From positions 235,910-284,511 of the forward strand of contig NZ_JACSPN010000003.1 of the NCBI RefSeq assembly GCF_015142735.1: a stretch of 48,602 nucleotides of DNA, in the 5' to 3' direction. A model generated the notes under the pieces. The model did not search any database, was not told the origin of the DNA, and saw nothing but the letters and a program-made list of their open reading frames with translations. A program made the translations under genes and the position numbers. Numbering within the stretch: the stretch's first letter is position 1; each line of letters starts with the position of its first letter. Shown piece by piece: positions 20,938-29,842 of this stretch. This DNA comes from Oerskovia douganii. Its GTDB lineage: Bacteria; Actinomycetota; Actinomycetes; Actinomycetales; Cellulomonadaceae.

Positions 20938-21956
20938 CCGGCCGAGCCCCCGTACATCATCCCGTCGTCGACCGGGGCGACGTCCTCGCCCGGCACGAAC
21001 TCGAGGACGGTGTCGCCCACGGCGAGGCCTTCCACGATCTGCACCTGGGTGCCGTCGGTGATGCCGAGCTTCACGGCCGTCTCGACCGGTTCGCCGTCCG
21101 CACCCACGACCCAGACGTTGCCCGACTCGACCGACCCCTGGACCGCGGTGATGGGGACGAGGACCGCGTCCTCCGCGGCTCCGGCCGTGACCTCGAGCTT
21201 GGCCGCGAGCCCGGCGAAGACCGTGACGCCGGCCGGGACCGCGCACGTGATCGAGGCGGACGGTGCCGCCCCCGGGACGTCGCCCGTCGTCTCCGCGCCC
21301 TCCGCCGGGTCGGCCGCGGCGGCCGTCCCCATGCGCAGCGCCGTGCACAGGAAGGGAGCGGGCCCGCCCGTGACCGTCACGCTCGCCTCGGACGGGATGG
21401 TCAGGAGGCGGAACTGCTGCTCGGGGAGCATCGAGGCGGTGACGGACAGCGTCCCCGGGGAGACCGAGGCGAACGTGTCGCCCACGGTGACCTCCTGGTC
21501 CTTGAGCGCGGTGAACGTCGCGACCGTCCCGGCCGTCGTGGCCGTCATGGTGGACCGGGTGACCTTGGGCCGACGCTCGGTCACGGTCTCCTCGCCCGTC
21601 TCCTTGTCCGTGGTCACGAGGGGCTCCCGCGGCTCCTCGAGGACGACCTCCAGGAGCGGGGCGCCCACCGCGACCACGTCGCCGACCTTGGCGTGCACCG
21701 CGCTCACCTTGCCGGCCTGCGTGACCTTCTCCGTGCTCGCCGGGTCCGAGACGATCTGCCCCGTGAGGGACACCGTGTTGGTGATGGCGCCCGTGGCCAC
21801 CTCCACCTGCGGCAGCGAGAGGACCGCGGACGGTGTCTGGGTGTCTCCCTCCGCCTGGGGCGCTGACTTGAACGCGATCACCACGAGGGTCACGGCGATC
21901 ACCGCCCAGATCACGATGCGAAGGGCAGGAAAGATGATCCGGCGGGTGATGCCCAC
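20934..21956 (-). CDS. Efflux adaptor (HlyD/MacA-like, second cassette)
   Basis: A 340-residue membrane-anchored adaptor with an N-terminal helix (ALRIVIWAVIAVTLVVIAF), barrel and lipoyl-like halves (GKVSAVHAKVGDVVAVGAPLLEV and TAGTVATFTALKDQEVTVGD), and a C-terminal barrel (VLVPITAVQGSVESGNVWVV). Unlike the adaptor at 15838-17460 it has no long coiled coil or peptidoglycan-binding segment. The GTG at 21956 has GGAG seven bases upstream. First gene of the three-gene cassette and probably the promoter-proximal gene of the whole 7-gene minus-strand block. Confidence 0.87.
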
Positions 21957-22016
21957 GGCAGGTCTCCAGGTGAATCCGATGAGCGGGAAGGCTCAAGGTC
22001 TTGGCAAGCTCTGGGA

Positions 22017-22022
22017 AGCCTA
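22017..22022 (-). promoter_or_regulatory. Candidate -10 of the MacB-type gene block
   Basis: TAGGCT on the minus strand, the same hexamer as the -10 at 4591, would start transcription about 54 nt before the GTG at 21956. No good -35 is seen at 17 bp. The rest of the 279-bp gap (21957-22235) holds the mrp terminator and nothing else recognised. Confidence 0.35.
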
Positions 22023-22176
22023 GGAGGGCGGCGATGCCCGCGTATCCACCTCAAGGAGGAGATGTCTGCGCAGAAGATCACGATCGGGTAGAGGTCCGGT
22101 CCGTGACGTGGTGTGGTGCCCCCCTGGACGACCATCGTTGGTCTCGCTCCTGACGAGCGGTGAGGGCACAGTACAC

Positions 22177-22196
22177 CCTGGACTTCCGTCCAGGGA
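22177..22196 (-). terminator. Terminator hairpin of mrp
   Basis: CCCTGGAC and GTCCAGGG form a perfect 8-bp stem with a 4-nt loop, 40 bases past the mrp stop. No T-tract. Confidence 0.55.
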
Positions 22197-22235
22197 GCGA
22201 CGTCTCCGTATCGGCGTCCGGAGCGACGCAGCGGG

Positions 22236-23441
22236 TCAGACGGGGGAGAGCCCCAGCCGTCGTCCGGCGAGCCCGCGGCTGCGGGTGGCGAGCCGCCTGG
22301 CGACGTCCCGCAGGGCGAGCGCGGCAGGCGAGTCCGGGTCGGACAACGTGACGGGAGTGCCGGCGTCGCCGGCCTCGCGCAGCGACACGTCGAGCGGGAC
22401 CTGGCCGAGCAGCTCGACGGGTCCGCCGGTCGCGGCCGTCAGGTTCTCCGCGACGCGCGCGCCGCCCCCGGCGCCGAACAGCTCGAGCCGGGAGCCGTCC
22501 GGTTGCTCCAGCCAGGACATGTTCTCGACGACGCCGACGACGCCCTGCTGGGTCTGCGTCGCGATCGACCCGGCCCGCTCCGCGACCTCGGCGGCCGCGA
22601 CCTGGGGGGTCGTGACGACGAGGATCTCGCTCGTCGGCAGGAGCTGTGCGACCGAGATCGCGATGTCGCCCGTGCCGGGCGGCAGGTCGAGCAGGAGGAC
22701 GTCGAGGTCGCCCCAGTAGACGTCGGCGAGGAACTGCTGGAGCGCCCGGTGGAGCATGGGGCCACGCCAGATCACGGGCTGGCCCTGGGGCACGAACATC
22801 CCGATCGAGACGACCTTGACGCCGTGCGCGACGGGCGGCAGGAGCATGTTGTCGACCCGCGTGGGCTGACGGTCCACGCCGAGCATGCGCGGGATCGAGA
22901 ACCCGTAGATGTCCGCGTCGACCACGCCGACGGAGAGTCCGTCCGCCGCGAGGGCCACCGCGAGGTTCGCGGTCACCGAGGACTTGCCGACACCGCCCTT
23001 GCCCGAGGCGATCGCGTACACCTTGGTCAGCGAGTCGGGCTTGGCGAAGGGGATCTCGGGCTCGCCCACGCCCCCGCGCAGCATGGTGCGCAGCTCGGTG
23101 CGCTGCTCGGCGCTCATGACGCCCAGGTCCACGCTGACCTCGCCGACGCCCGGCACGGTCCGCGCGGCGGCCGTGACGTCCTTGACGAGCGTCGACTTCA
23201 TGGGGCAGCCCGCGACCGTCAGGTCGATCCCGACGACGACGCGCGCGCCCTCCGTGCCCGTCGCCCCTTCCGCGCCCGCTGACCCGTCGGCTGCGGACGA
23301 GCCGAGGGTCACGTCGACCGACCGGACCATGCCGAGCTCGGTCACGGGACGCCGGATCTCCGGGTCCATGACCTGGGTCAGGGCCTTCCGGACGAGGTCC
23401 TCGAGAACGTCGGTCGTGGGTGTTGCGGAGCCGCCAGCCAT
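22236..23441 (-). CDS. mrp: Mrp/NBP35-family ATPase
   Basis: A 401-residue cytoplasmic P-loop ATPase. An N-terminal MIP18/DUF59-type domain (about 1-115) with the lone Cys in AGCPMKST precedes a deviant Walker A GKGGVGKSS, the switch LLDLPPGTGD, and FGAGGGARVAE. Mrp proteins act as iron-sulfur carriers, usually through a CPxC pair after ENMS. Here the segment reads ENMSWLEQPDGSRLELFG and the whole protein has only one cysteine. Either the cluster is held differently or the protein has another role. The ATG at 23441 has TAGGAT six bases upstream. It sits after DUF1003 and the MgtE-like gene, a common actinobacterial order. Confidence 0.9.
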   Translation of the reverse strand: MAGGSATPTTDVLEDLVRKALTQVMDPEIRRPVTELGMVRSVDVTLGSSAADGSAGAEGATGTEGARVVVGIDLTVAGCPMKSTLVKDVTAAARTVPGVGEVSVDLGVMSAEQRTELRTMLRGGVGEPEIPFAKPDSLTKVYAIASGKGGVGKSSVTANLAVALAADGLSVGVVDADIYGFSIPRMLGVDRQPTRVDNMLLPPVAHGVKVVSIGMFVPQGQPVIWRGPMLHRALQQFLADVYWGDLDVLLLDLPPGTGDIAISVAQLLPTSEILVVTTPQVAAAEVAERAGSIATQTQQGVVGVVENMSWLEQPDGSRLELFGAGGGARVAENLTAATGGPVELLGQVPLDVSLREAGDAGTPVTLSDPDSPAALALRDVARRLATRSRGLAGRRLGLSPV

Positions 23442-23447
23442 GGCTCC

Positions 23448-23453
23448 ATCCTA
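23448..23453 (-). promoter_or_regulatory. -10 element of mrp (leaderless), overlapping the DUF1003 stop codon
   Basis: TAGGAT on the minus strand ends six bases before the mrp ATG. Its first three bases are the TAG stop of the DUF1003 gene. The intervening GGAGCC could also act as a weak ribosome-binding site on read-through mRNA. Confidence 0.5.
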
Positions 23454-24143
23454 AGCGGGCCCCCGCGTCCGGTCGGCCGCGTCGGTGGAGGGGTCCGGCG
23501 AGGTCTCGGGCCCGCGACGGGGGCCCGTCGTGCGCCGTCCGTCACGGTTCGAGCCGCGCCCGTCGCGCCCCGACGACGTGCGGGACGACGGCTCGTGCCC
23601 GTCGCGCCCCGTCGATGCGCCGTCGGCCGACGAGCGGCCCGTCCCGGCTCCCTCCGCCGCGCGCTCGGTCTCCTTCTCGTCGAGCTCCTCGAGCAGGTTG
23701 CGCATCTCCGAGCGCACGAAGTCACGGGTCGCGACCTCGCTGAGCGCGATGCGCAGTGCTGCCATCTCGCGCGCGAGGTACTCGGTGTCGGCCAGGTTCC
23801 GCTCGGCGCGCTGACGGTCCTGCTCGGCGCTCACACGGTCCCGGTCGGTCTGGCGGTTCTGCGCGAGCAGGATGAGCGGGGCCGAGTAGGAGGCCTGGAG
23901 CGAGAGCATCAGGGTCAGGGCGGTGAAGCCCAGCGCCGCCGAGTCGAAGCGCAGCGACTCGGGGCCCCACGTGTTGAACCCGAGCCAGGCGAGGCAGAAG
24001 ACGGTCATGTACAGCAGGAAGCGAGGCGTCCCCATGAAGCGGGCGATGCCCTCGGAGATCTTGCCGAACGCGTCCTGCTCGACCCGCATCCGGGGGAGCA
24101 GGGACCGGCGGGCGGCCTTGGGGGTGTCGAGACGCTCAGCCAC
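23451..24143 (-). CDS. DUF1003 membrane protein
   Basis: A 230-residue protein with the DUF1003 core: residues about 25-100 hold two hydrophobic helices (FLLYMTVFCLAWLGFNTW and LGFTALTLMLSLQASYSAPLI) followed by the family's polar signature LAQNRQTDRDRVSAEQD. An amphipathic region (about 105-150) and a disordered Arg/Gly/Ser-rich tail of about 80 residues follow. Function is unknown; the family is usually encoded beside MgtE/CBS proteins, as here. The GTG at 24143 overlaps the upstream gene by 8 bp and has GAGGAGG upstream. Confidence 0.88.
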   Translation of the reverse strand: MAERLDTPKAARRSLLPRMRVEQDAFGKISEGIARFMGTPRFLLYMTVFCLAWLGFNTWGPESLRFDSAALGFTALTLMLSLQASYSAPLILLAQNRQTDRDRVSAEQDRQRAERNLADTEYLAREMAALRIALSEVATRDFVRSEMRNLLEELDEKETERAAEGAGTGRSSADGASTGRDGHEPSSRTSSGRDGRGSNRDGRRTTGPRRGPETSPDPSTDAADRTRGPA

Positions 24144-25458
24144 GGCGACCTCCTCGGCGGACCGGGAAGGCCGAGGACGCGGGGGTCTGGGTCCCGAGGC
24201 TCGTCTCGTCGGAGTCGTCGTCGGTCTCGCGCCAGTCGTCCGGGAGCATGTGGTCGAGGACGTCGTCGACGCTGATGGCGCCGAGCAGGCGCTTCTCGTC
24301 GTCGAGCACGGGCAGCGCCAGCAGGTCGTACGCGGCGAGCAGGCGCGTCACGCGTCCGAGCGGGGCGTCGGGACGGACCCACTCGATGTCCGAGTCGAGC
24401 ACCGACCCGACCGACACGTGCGGTGGCTCGCGCAGCAGCTTCTGGAAGTGCACGACGCCGAGGAACCGCCCCGTGGGCGTCTCGAGGGGCGGGCGCACGA
24501 CGAACACGATCGCGGCGAGCGCGGGCGGCAGGTCCTGACGCCGGATCTGGGCGAGGGCCGTGGCGATCGTGGTCTCGGGGCTGAGGACGACGGGCTCGGT
24601 CGTCATGAGCCCGCCCGCGGTGTTCTCGTCGTAGGCGAGCAGCCGTCGCACGTCGCGCGCCTCCTCGGGCTCCATGAGCTCGAGGAGCTCGGCCGCCTGC
24701 TCCTGGGGGAGCTCGTGCAGGAGGTCGGCCGCGTCGTCGGGCTGCATGGCCTCGAGGACGTCGGCCGCGCGGTCGGTGTCGAGCCCGGAGAGGATCGCGA
24801 CCTGGTCGTCCTCGGGGAGCTCTTCGAGGACGTCGGCGAGACGTTCGTTGTCGAGGGCCGTGGCGACCTCGAGGCGGCGCGTGTCGCCCAGGTCGTGCAG
24901 GACGTCGGCGAGGTCGGCGGGCTTGAGGTCGTCGTACGCGGCGAGCAGCCGAGCGGCGCCCTGGGTCTCGGGGGTCCCCGCGAGGCCCGTGACCGCGCTG
25001 ATCTCGACGACGAACGCGTCACCGCGGCGGCGGATGCCCAGTGCGCCCGGGGTCGTCTGCCGCCGCACGAAGAGCTGGTTGACGAGCCAGTCGCCCGTGC
25101 GCTGCTTCTCGATCGACAGGTCCTCGACGGTCGCCGACCCGGAGCCGTCGACGAACTGCACCGTCCGGTCGAGCAGCTCGCTCACGGCGAGGGTCTCCAT
25201 GGCGCGCTGCTCGAAGCGCCGCATGTTGACGAGCCCGGTGCTGATGACCTGCCCGGCGTCGATGCTCGTGACACGGGTCAGGGGGAGGAAGACGCGCCGG
25301 CGGCCGGGGACCTCGACGACGAGGCCGACGGCGCGGGGCGCTCCTTTGGGGCGAAGGAGGACGACGACGTCGCGCACCCGTCCGACCTGGTCGCCGAGAG
25401 GATCGAACACCGCGATCCCGGCCAGACGCGCGACGAAGACGCGGGTAGTTGCACTCAC
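24136..25458 (-). CDS. PRC-barrel / MgtE_N / CBS-domain protein without channel
   Basis: A 440-residue soluble protein. Residues about 1-115 look like PRC-barrel material (VFDPLGDQVGRVRDVVVLLR). Residues about 165-290 are the MgtE N-domain superhelix (DLADVLHDLGD, LADVLEELPEDDQ, AADVLEAMQPDDAADLLHELP) and about 295-420 hold two CBS motifs. The five-helix Mg2+ channel of true MgtE is missing, and the protein ends soon after the second CBS. It is therefore a magnesium-sensor-like regulator or a partner of another membrane protein, perhaps DUF1003. The GTG start has TAGTCT six bases upstream and no ribosome-binding site. Confidence 0.87.
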   Translation of the reverse strand: MSATTRVFVARLAGIAVFDPLGDQVGRVRDVVVLLRPKGAPRAVGLVVEVPGRRRVFLPLTRVTSIDAGQVISTGLVNMRRFEQRAMETLAVSELLDRTVQFVDGSGSATVEDLSIEKQRTGDWLVNQLFVRRQTTPGALGIRRRGDAFVVEISAVTGLAGTPETQGAARLLAAYDDLKPADLADVLHDLGDTRRLEVATALDNERLADVLEELPEDDQVAILSGLDTDRAADVLEAMQPDDAADLLHELPQEQAAELLELMEPEEARDVRRLLAYDENTAGGLMTTEPVVLSPETTIATALAQIRRQDLPPALAAIVFVVRPPLETPTGRFLGVVHFQKLLREPPHVSVGSVLDSDIEWVRPDAPLGRVTRLLAAYDLLALPVLDDEKRLLGAISVDDVLDHMLPDDWRETDDDSDETSLGTQTPASSAFPVRRGGRRG

Positions 25459-25464
25459 GTCGCA

Positions 25465-25470
25465 AGACTA
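25465..25470 (-). promoter_or_regulatory. -10 element of the PRC/MgtE_N/CBS gene (leaderless)
   Basis: TAGTCT on the minus strand ends six bases before the GTG at 25458. Confidence 0.5.
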
Positions 25471-25671
25471 CGCACCGCGCGGTGGGGTGGCTCCCCGACG
25501 GGCCGCGCGAGGCGGGTGCGGTCGGGTGCGTCGCTCGCACGACGGGCGCCGTCGTGCGAGGCCGCGCGGACCGTGGCCAAGTCGTGACCTTGTTTCTGGG
25601 AGGAACCACTGGACTAGACGAGTCGGACCTGCTTGTATGTGGAGCCAATGGGGCGCAATCAATCAAGATCA

Positions 25672-25686
25672 GTCATCATCGATGAC
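25672..25686. promoter_or_regulatory. Perfect palindrome upstream of the amino-sugar operon
   Basis: GTCATC-ATC-GATGAC is preceded by clustered ATCA repeats (25657-25671). The 319-bp divergent gap 25459-25777 is the only AT-richer stretch before the operon and must hold its promoter. A weak TTGTTT (25590-25595) and TAGACG (25615-25620) are the best -35/-10 I see, with a poor 19-bp spacing. Binding by the operon's DeoR protein is inferred. Confidence 0.4.
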
Positions 25687-25777
25687 GGAATATGGCGGAG
25701 CCCTCATCGCCGGCGGAGCACCCTGCGGCGACACAGCTCGAGCAACACCTCAAAGCAATGAAGCGGAGGAAGTACTC

Positions 25778-27019
25778 ATGAAGAACCCGATCCGGCTCGT
25801 CAGCATGACGATCGTCACGGGCCTCGCCCTCTCGGCGTGCGGCTTCGGCGGCGACAGCGGCAGCGGCAGCACGGGGGCCGACGGCGCCACGACCCTGAAC
25901 CTCCTGGTCCCCACCTACTCCGACCAGACGAAGTCGCTCTGGGAGGACGTGATCAAGGGCTTCGAGGCCGAGAACACGGACATCGACGTCAAGCTCGAGG
26001 TCCAGTCCTGGGACAACATCAACGACGTGGTCCGCACCAAGGTCCAGTCGAACCAGGCCCCCGACATCCTCAACATCGACGCCTTCGCAGGGTTCGTCGA
26101 GGACGACCTGCTCTACTCGGCCGACGAGGTCCTCTCGCCCGAGACCATCGCGGACTTCCAGGAGTCGTTCGTCGAGAACGCCTCGATCGACGGCACGCAG
26201 TACGGCCTGCCGCTCATCGCCTCGGCCCGCACCATGTTCTACAACAAGGACATCTTCGAGCGGGCAGGCGTCACGGCGCCCCCCACCACGTGGGACGAGC
26301 TCGCGGCAGCGGCGACCAAGATCTCGGCGCTGGGCGACGTGTACGGCTACGGCCTGCCGCTGGGCTCGGAGGAGGCCCAGGCCGAGGCCGGCCTCTGGTT
26401 CTTCGGCGGCGGTGGCGGCTACGGCGACGCGTCGGAGATCACGGTCGAGACCCCGGAGAACCTCGAGGCGACCCAGTTCTTCCAGAAGCTCGCCACGAGC
26501 GGCCTCACGCAGCCCGACGCAGGTGCGTCCGACCGCACGCCCCTCATCGACACGTTCATCCAGGGCAAGATCGGCATGATCGTGGGCCTGCCGCCCACGA
26601 TCGGTCAGATCGCCGAGAAGAACCCCGACCTGAGCTACGGCACGGCGCCGATCGCGACCAAGGACGGATCGCCCGTGACGCTGGGCGTCGCCGACCACCT
26701 GATGGCCTTCAAGAACGACGGCAAGAAGCAGGACGCGATCACGAAGTTCCTCGACTACTACTACACGCCCGACGTGTACGTGCCGTGGGTCGACGCCGAG
26801 GGCTTCATCCCCGTGACGAAGTCCGGCTCGGAGGAGCTCGCGACCAAGGAGTCGATCGCGCCCTTCCTCGCGCTCCTGCCCGACGCGCAGTTCTACCCGT
26901 CGACGAACCCCCAGTGGTCGGCCACCCAGGGGGCGATGCAGTCGCTCATCGGACAGGTCGCGCAGGGCAAGGACGCGGCAGCGGTCCTCCAGGAGATCCA
27001 GGCCAAGGCCGACTCCTGA
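25778..27019 (+). CDS. Sugar ABC transporter substrate-binding lipoprotein
   Basis: A 413-residue family 1 extracellular solute-binding protein. The ATG at 25778 follows GGAGGA by 8 bases and opens a lipoprotein signal with lipobox LSAC, Cys21. The mature protein shows the usual blocks (KSLWEDVIKGFEAENTDIDVK, NQAPDILNIDAF, YGLPLIASARTMFYNKDIFERAGV with PPTTWDEL). It captures a sugar outside the membrane and delivers it to the two permeases downstream. No ATPase is encoded in the operon, so a shared MsiK-type ATPase elsewhere is likely. The following enzymes suggest an amino-sugar ligand. A stable hairpin after the stop may raise its level above the permeases. Confidence 0.93.
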   Translation: MKNPIRLVSMTIVTGLALSACGFGGDSGSGSTGADGATTLNLLVPTYSDQTKSLWEDVIKGFEAENTDIDVKLEVQSWDNINDVVRTKVQSNQAPDILNIDAFAGFVEDDLLYSADEVLSPETIADFQESFVENASIDGTQYGLPLIASARTMFYNKDIFERAGVTAPPTTWDELAAAATKISALGDVYGYGLPLGSEEAQAEAGLWFFGGGGGYGDASEITVETPENLEATQFFQKLATSGLTQPDAGASDRTPLIDTFIQGKIGMIVGLPPTIGQIAEKNPDLSYGTAPIATKDGSPVTLGVADHLMAFKNDGKKQDAITKFLDYYYTPDVYVPWVDAEGFIPVTKSGSEELATKESIAPFLALLPDAQFYPSTNPQWSATQGAMQSLIGQVAQGKDAAAVLQEIQAKADS

Positions 27020-27052
27020 CCCCGGACCGGTAACTGCCCGTCCAGCAGTCCT

Positions 27053-27098
27053 GTCCCCCGCGGTGCGCGGCCGGCTCGCCCGGCCGCCCCGCGGGGAC
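27053..27098 (+). other. Intercistronic hairpin between binding protein and permease
   Basis: Outer arms 27053-27063 and 27089-27098 (one bulged C) and inner arms CGGCCGG/CCGGCCG (27068-27074, 27080-27086) form a strong stem in the 104-bp gap. Such hairpins after binding-protein genes often protect the upstream mRNA or cause partial termination. Confidence 0.6.
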
Positions 27099-27123
27099 CA
27101 GGACCCGGCACCGAAGGACCTCG

Positions 27124-28068
27124 ATGAGCTCGACCACCACCACCGCCCCGGCGCCAGCCGCCGGTTCACCCGAGCGGCCACGCCGCTCGTTCCGGGACCT
27201 GCTCACAGCGCTTCCCTGGATCGGTCCCAGCCTCGCGCTGATCACCCTGATCGTCCTGTTCCCTGCGGGGTACATGGTCTTCAGCTCGACCCGTGACATC
27301 TCGCAGTCGGGCGTCGACCGGGGGAGCGCCGGGTTCCAGAACTACCTGGACGTCTTCGCCATCCCCGCGCTGCCCCGCGTGCTCGCGAACACCGCGGTGT
27401 GGGTCGTCGCGGTCGTCGCCCTCACGGTCGTCCTGTCGCTCGCGCTGTCGAACTTCCTCGACAAGCAGTTCCCGGGCCGGCAGATCGTGCGCCTCGCGGT
27501 CATCGTCCCGTGGGCCGCGAGCGTCGTGATGACCACGACCGTCGTCTACTACGGGCTCCAGCCCAACTACGGCATCATCAACCAGCTCCTGGCGGACGTC
27601 GGGATCCTCGACAGCCCGGACTTCGGCTTCACCAAGAACGCCACGTCGGCGTTCGTCGTCGCGATCGTCGTGGCGGTGTTCGTCTCGCTGCCGTTCACGA
27701 CGTACACGCTCCTCGCCGGGCTCCAGTCGATCCCGGGCGACGTGGTCGAGGCGGCACGCCTGGACGGCGCCTCGCACCGGCAGGTCTATTTCGCGATCAT
27801 CCTGCCGCAGCTCAAGCCTGCACTCGCCGTCGCCGCGATCATCAACATCATCAACGTCTTCAACTCGCTGCCGATCCTGCGACTCATGACGGGCTCGATC
27901 CCGGGGTACGACGCGGACACGACGACCACGCTCATCTTCAAGCTCATCCAGTCCGACCGTGCGGTCGACCAGGCGAGCGCCCTGTCGGTCGTGAACTTCG
28001 TGATCGTGATCGCGGTCATCGCGCTCTACATGCGCATCGTCAAGCCGATGAAGGGAGTGGACGAGTGA
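27124..28068 (+). CDS. Sugar ABC transporter permease (MalF-like)
   Basis: A 314-residue inner-membrane subunit with six predicted helices. The ATPase-docking EAA loop reads EAARLDGASHRQVYFAIILPQLKP at about residues 207-230. First of two permeases that form the heterodimeric channel for the binding protein upstream. The ATG at 27124 follows GAAGGACCTCG. The stop overlaps the next GTG by 4 nt. Confidence 0.93.
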   Translation: MSSTTTTAPAPAAGSPERPRRSFRDLLTALPWIGPSLALITLIVLFPAGYMVFSSTRDISQSGVDRGSAGFQNYLDVFAIPALPRVLANTAVWVVAVVALTVVLSLALSNFLDKQFPGRQIVRLAVIVPWAASVVMTTTVVYYGLQPNYGIINQLLADVGILDSPDFGFTKNATSAFVVAIVVAVFVSLPFTTYTLLAGLQSIPGDVVEAARLDGASHRQVYFAIILPQLKPALAVAAIINIINVFNSLPILRLMTGSIPGYDADTTTTLIFKLIQSDRAVDQASALSVVNFVIVIAVIALYMRIVKPMKGVDE

Positions 28069-28979
28069 GCAACGCAGTCCTGACGCGCAAGCCCGACGCC
28101 CGCCCCGCCCAGCCCCTCAAGAAGGCCTCGAGGTACGCGACCGGCGGACCCGGCTCGGGCGGGTCGATCCCGGGGCGGGTCGTCGCGGGCATCCTCGTGG
28201 CGCTGCTCTTCCTGGCGCCCTACGGCATCATGCTGTTCGGCTCGCTCAAGAGCCGTGCCGAGATCCTGCGGATCCCGCCGACGTACTTCCCGGAGCAGTG
28301 GCACCTCGACAACTACGTCACCATGTGGTCGACGCCCGAGACGCCGCTCCCGCAGAACCTCGTCTCCACGATCGTCATCTCGGTCGCGGCGACGGTCCTC
28401 GTCCTGATCGTGGCCCTGCCGGCCGCGTACTTCACGGCCCGCTTCCGGTTCCCGGGCCGCATGGCCTTCCTGTTCCTCGTGCTGGTCACGCAGATGCTCC
28501 AGCCGGCCGTGCTCGTGGCGGGCCTGTTCCGACAGTTCCTCGCGTTCGGGATCGTCGACACCTGGCTCGCCATGATCCTGGTCAACGCAGCCTTCAACCT
28601 GGCGTTCGCGGTGTGGATCATGCACAGCTTCTTCGCGAGCGTCCCGAAGGAGATCGACGAGGCCGCGCAGATCGACGGCGCGGGGCGCTGGGCGACGCTG
28701 TTCCGCATCAACCTGCCGTTGGTCTGGCCCGGTATCGTGACGGCGATCATCTTCACCTTCGTCGCTGCGTGGAACGAGTTTGCCGCCAGCCTCGTCATTC
28801 TCTCGACAGCAGGCAACCAGCCGCTGTCCGTGGCGCTGACGAAGTTCGTGGGTCAGTACGACTCGGCGTGGCAGTACGTGTTCGGCGTCTCGATCGTCGC
28901 CATCGTGCCTGTCATCGTCCTCTTCGCGATCATCGAGAAGCGTCTCGTCGGAGGTCTGACCGCAGGGAGCATCAAGTGA
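28065..28979 (+). CDS. Sugar ABC transporter permease (MalG-like)
   Basis: A 304-residue second permease with six helices and the EAA loop DEAAQIDGAGRWATLFRINL, then PLVWPG. The GTG at 28065 overlaps the previous stop (GTGA) and has GGGAG upstream. Its own stop overlaps the DeoR gene by 4 nt, so transporter and regulator are translationally linked. Confidence 0.93.
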   Translation: MSNAVLTRKPDARPAQPLKKASRYATGGPGSGGSIPGRVVAGILVALLFLAPYGIMLFGSLKSRAEILRIPPTYFPEQWHLDNYVTMWSTPETPLPQNLVSTIVISVAATVLVLIVALPAAYFTARFRFPGRMAFLFLVLVTQMLQPAVLVAGLFRQFLAFGIVDTWLAMILVNAAFNLAFAVWIMHSFFASVPKEIDEAAQIDGAGRWATLFRINLPLVWPGIVTAIIFTFVAAWNEFAASLVILSTAGNQPLSVALTKFVGQYDSAWQYVFGVSIVAIVPVIVLFAIIEKRLVGGLTAGSIK

Positions 28980-29842
28980 CACGCATCGAGGACGCGACCG
29001 ACGAGCCCGGCGGCGCTGCTGCCGAGCCGTCGGGTGGACTCAGCAAGTCGGTCCGCTGGGAGCGCATGCTCGCGCTCCTGGCGGACCGCCGCCGGCTCTC
29101 CGTCACCGAGGTGGCGGAGCTGTTCGGCACCTCCGAGTCGACCGTGCGCCGGGACTTCGACCAGATGGCCGACCGCCAGCTCGCGCACCGCACCCACGGG
29201 GGGATCGTCGCGGCCTCGGTCGCGTACGGCCTGCCCGGCCGGTACGGCAAGCAGCTCGACGACCGTCAGCGTCTCGCGGAGGCGGCGGCCCACCTGGTCA
29301 CGCAGCGCCACGCGGACCAGGCCGTCATCGGGTTCAACGGCGGGCGCACCACGACCCTGGTCGCCAAGGCGCTCGGCGAGCTCTCGGACCAGAGGTCCGA
29401 GCACGCGGCTCGCACCGGCGAGCACGTCTACACGATCGTGACGAGCGCGCTCAACATCGCCGCCGAGCTGGTCCTGCGCCCGCAGCTGCGCACGGTGTGC
29501 CTGGGCGGCACGGCGCGCGCCCAGTCCTACGAGCTCACGGGCCCCATGGCCGTGAGCATGGCCCGCACCTTGTGGCTCGACGTGCTCGTGCTCGGCATGG
29601 TCGGCATCGACGCCCAGGCAGGGCTCACGTGCGGCGACCCCGACGAGGCCGGGGTCACGTCCGCGCTCGTCGAGCACTCGCGCCACGTGATCGCCGTCGG
29701 GACCTCCGACAAGGTCGGCGAGCGCTCGTTCGCGCAGATCTGCGACATCTCCCGCATCACCACGCTCGTCACCGACTCGGGCGCGACCGAGGAACAGCTC
29801 GCGCCCCTGCGGGAAGCAGGCGTCGAGGTCATCGTCGTCTAG
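28976..29842 (+). CDS. DeoR-family regulator within the amino-sugar operon
   Basis: A 288-residue cytoplasmic regulator. After a 25-residue polar lead, the helix-turn-helix (RWERMLALLADRRRLSVTEV, then TSESTVRRDFDQMADRQLAHRTHGG) is followed by a DeoRC effector domain with GFNGGRTTTLVAKAL and TSALNIAAEL. It resembles AgaR-type proteins, which sense phosphorylated amino sugars. The GTG at 28976 overlaps the permease stop. Being inside the operon it is probably autoregulated; the palindrome near 25679 is a candidate site (inferred). Confidence 0.88.
   Translation: MTRIEDATDEPGGAAAEPSGGLSKSVRWERMLALLADRRRLSVTEVAELFGTSESTVRRDFDQMADRQLAHRTHGGIVAASVAYGLPGRYGKQLDDRQRLAEAAAHLVTQRHADQAVIGFNGGRTTTLVAKALGELSDQRSEHAARTGEHVYTIVTSALNIAAELVLRPQLRTVCLGGTARAQSYELTGPMAVSMARTLWLDVLVLGMVGIDAQAGLTCGDPDEAGVTSALVEHSRHVIAVGTSDKVGERSFAQICDISRITTLVTDSGATEEQLAPLREAGVEVIVV

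Noticed and set aside
22062-22091. A 9-codon plus-strand frame directly after AAGGAGGAG
   Set aside because: The purine run abuts the ATG with no spacing, the peptide is tiny, and no promoter or conserved neighbour supports it.
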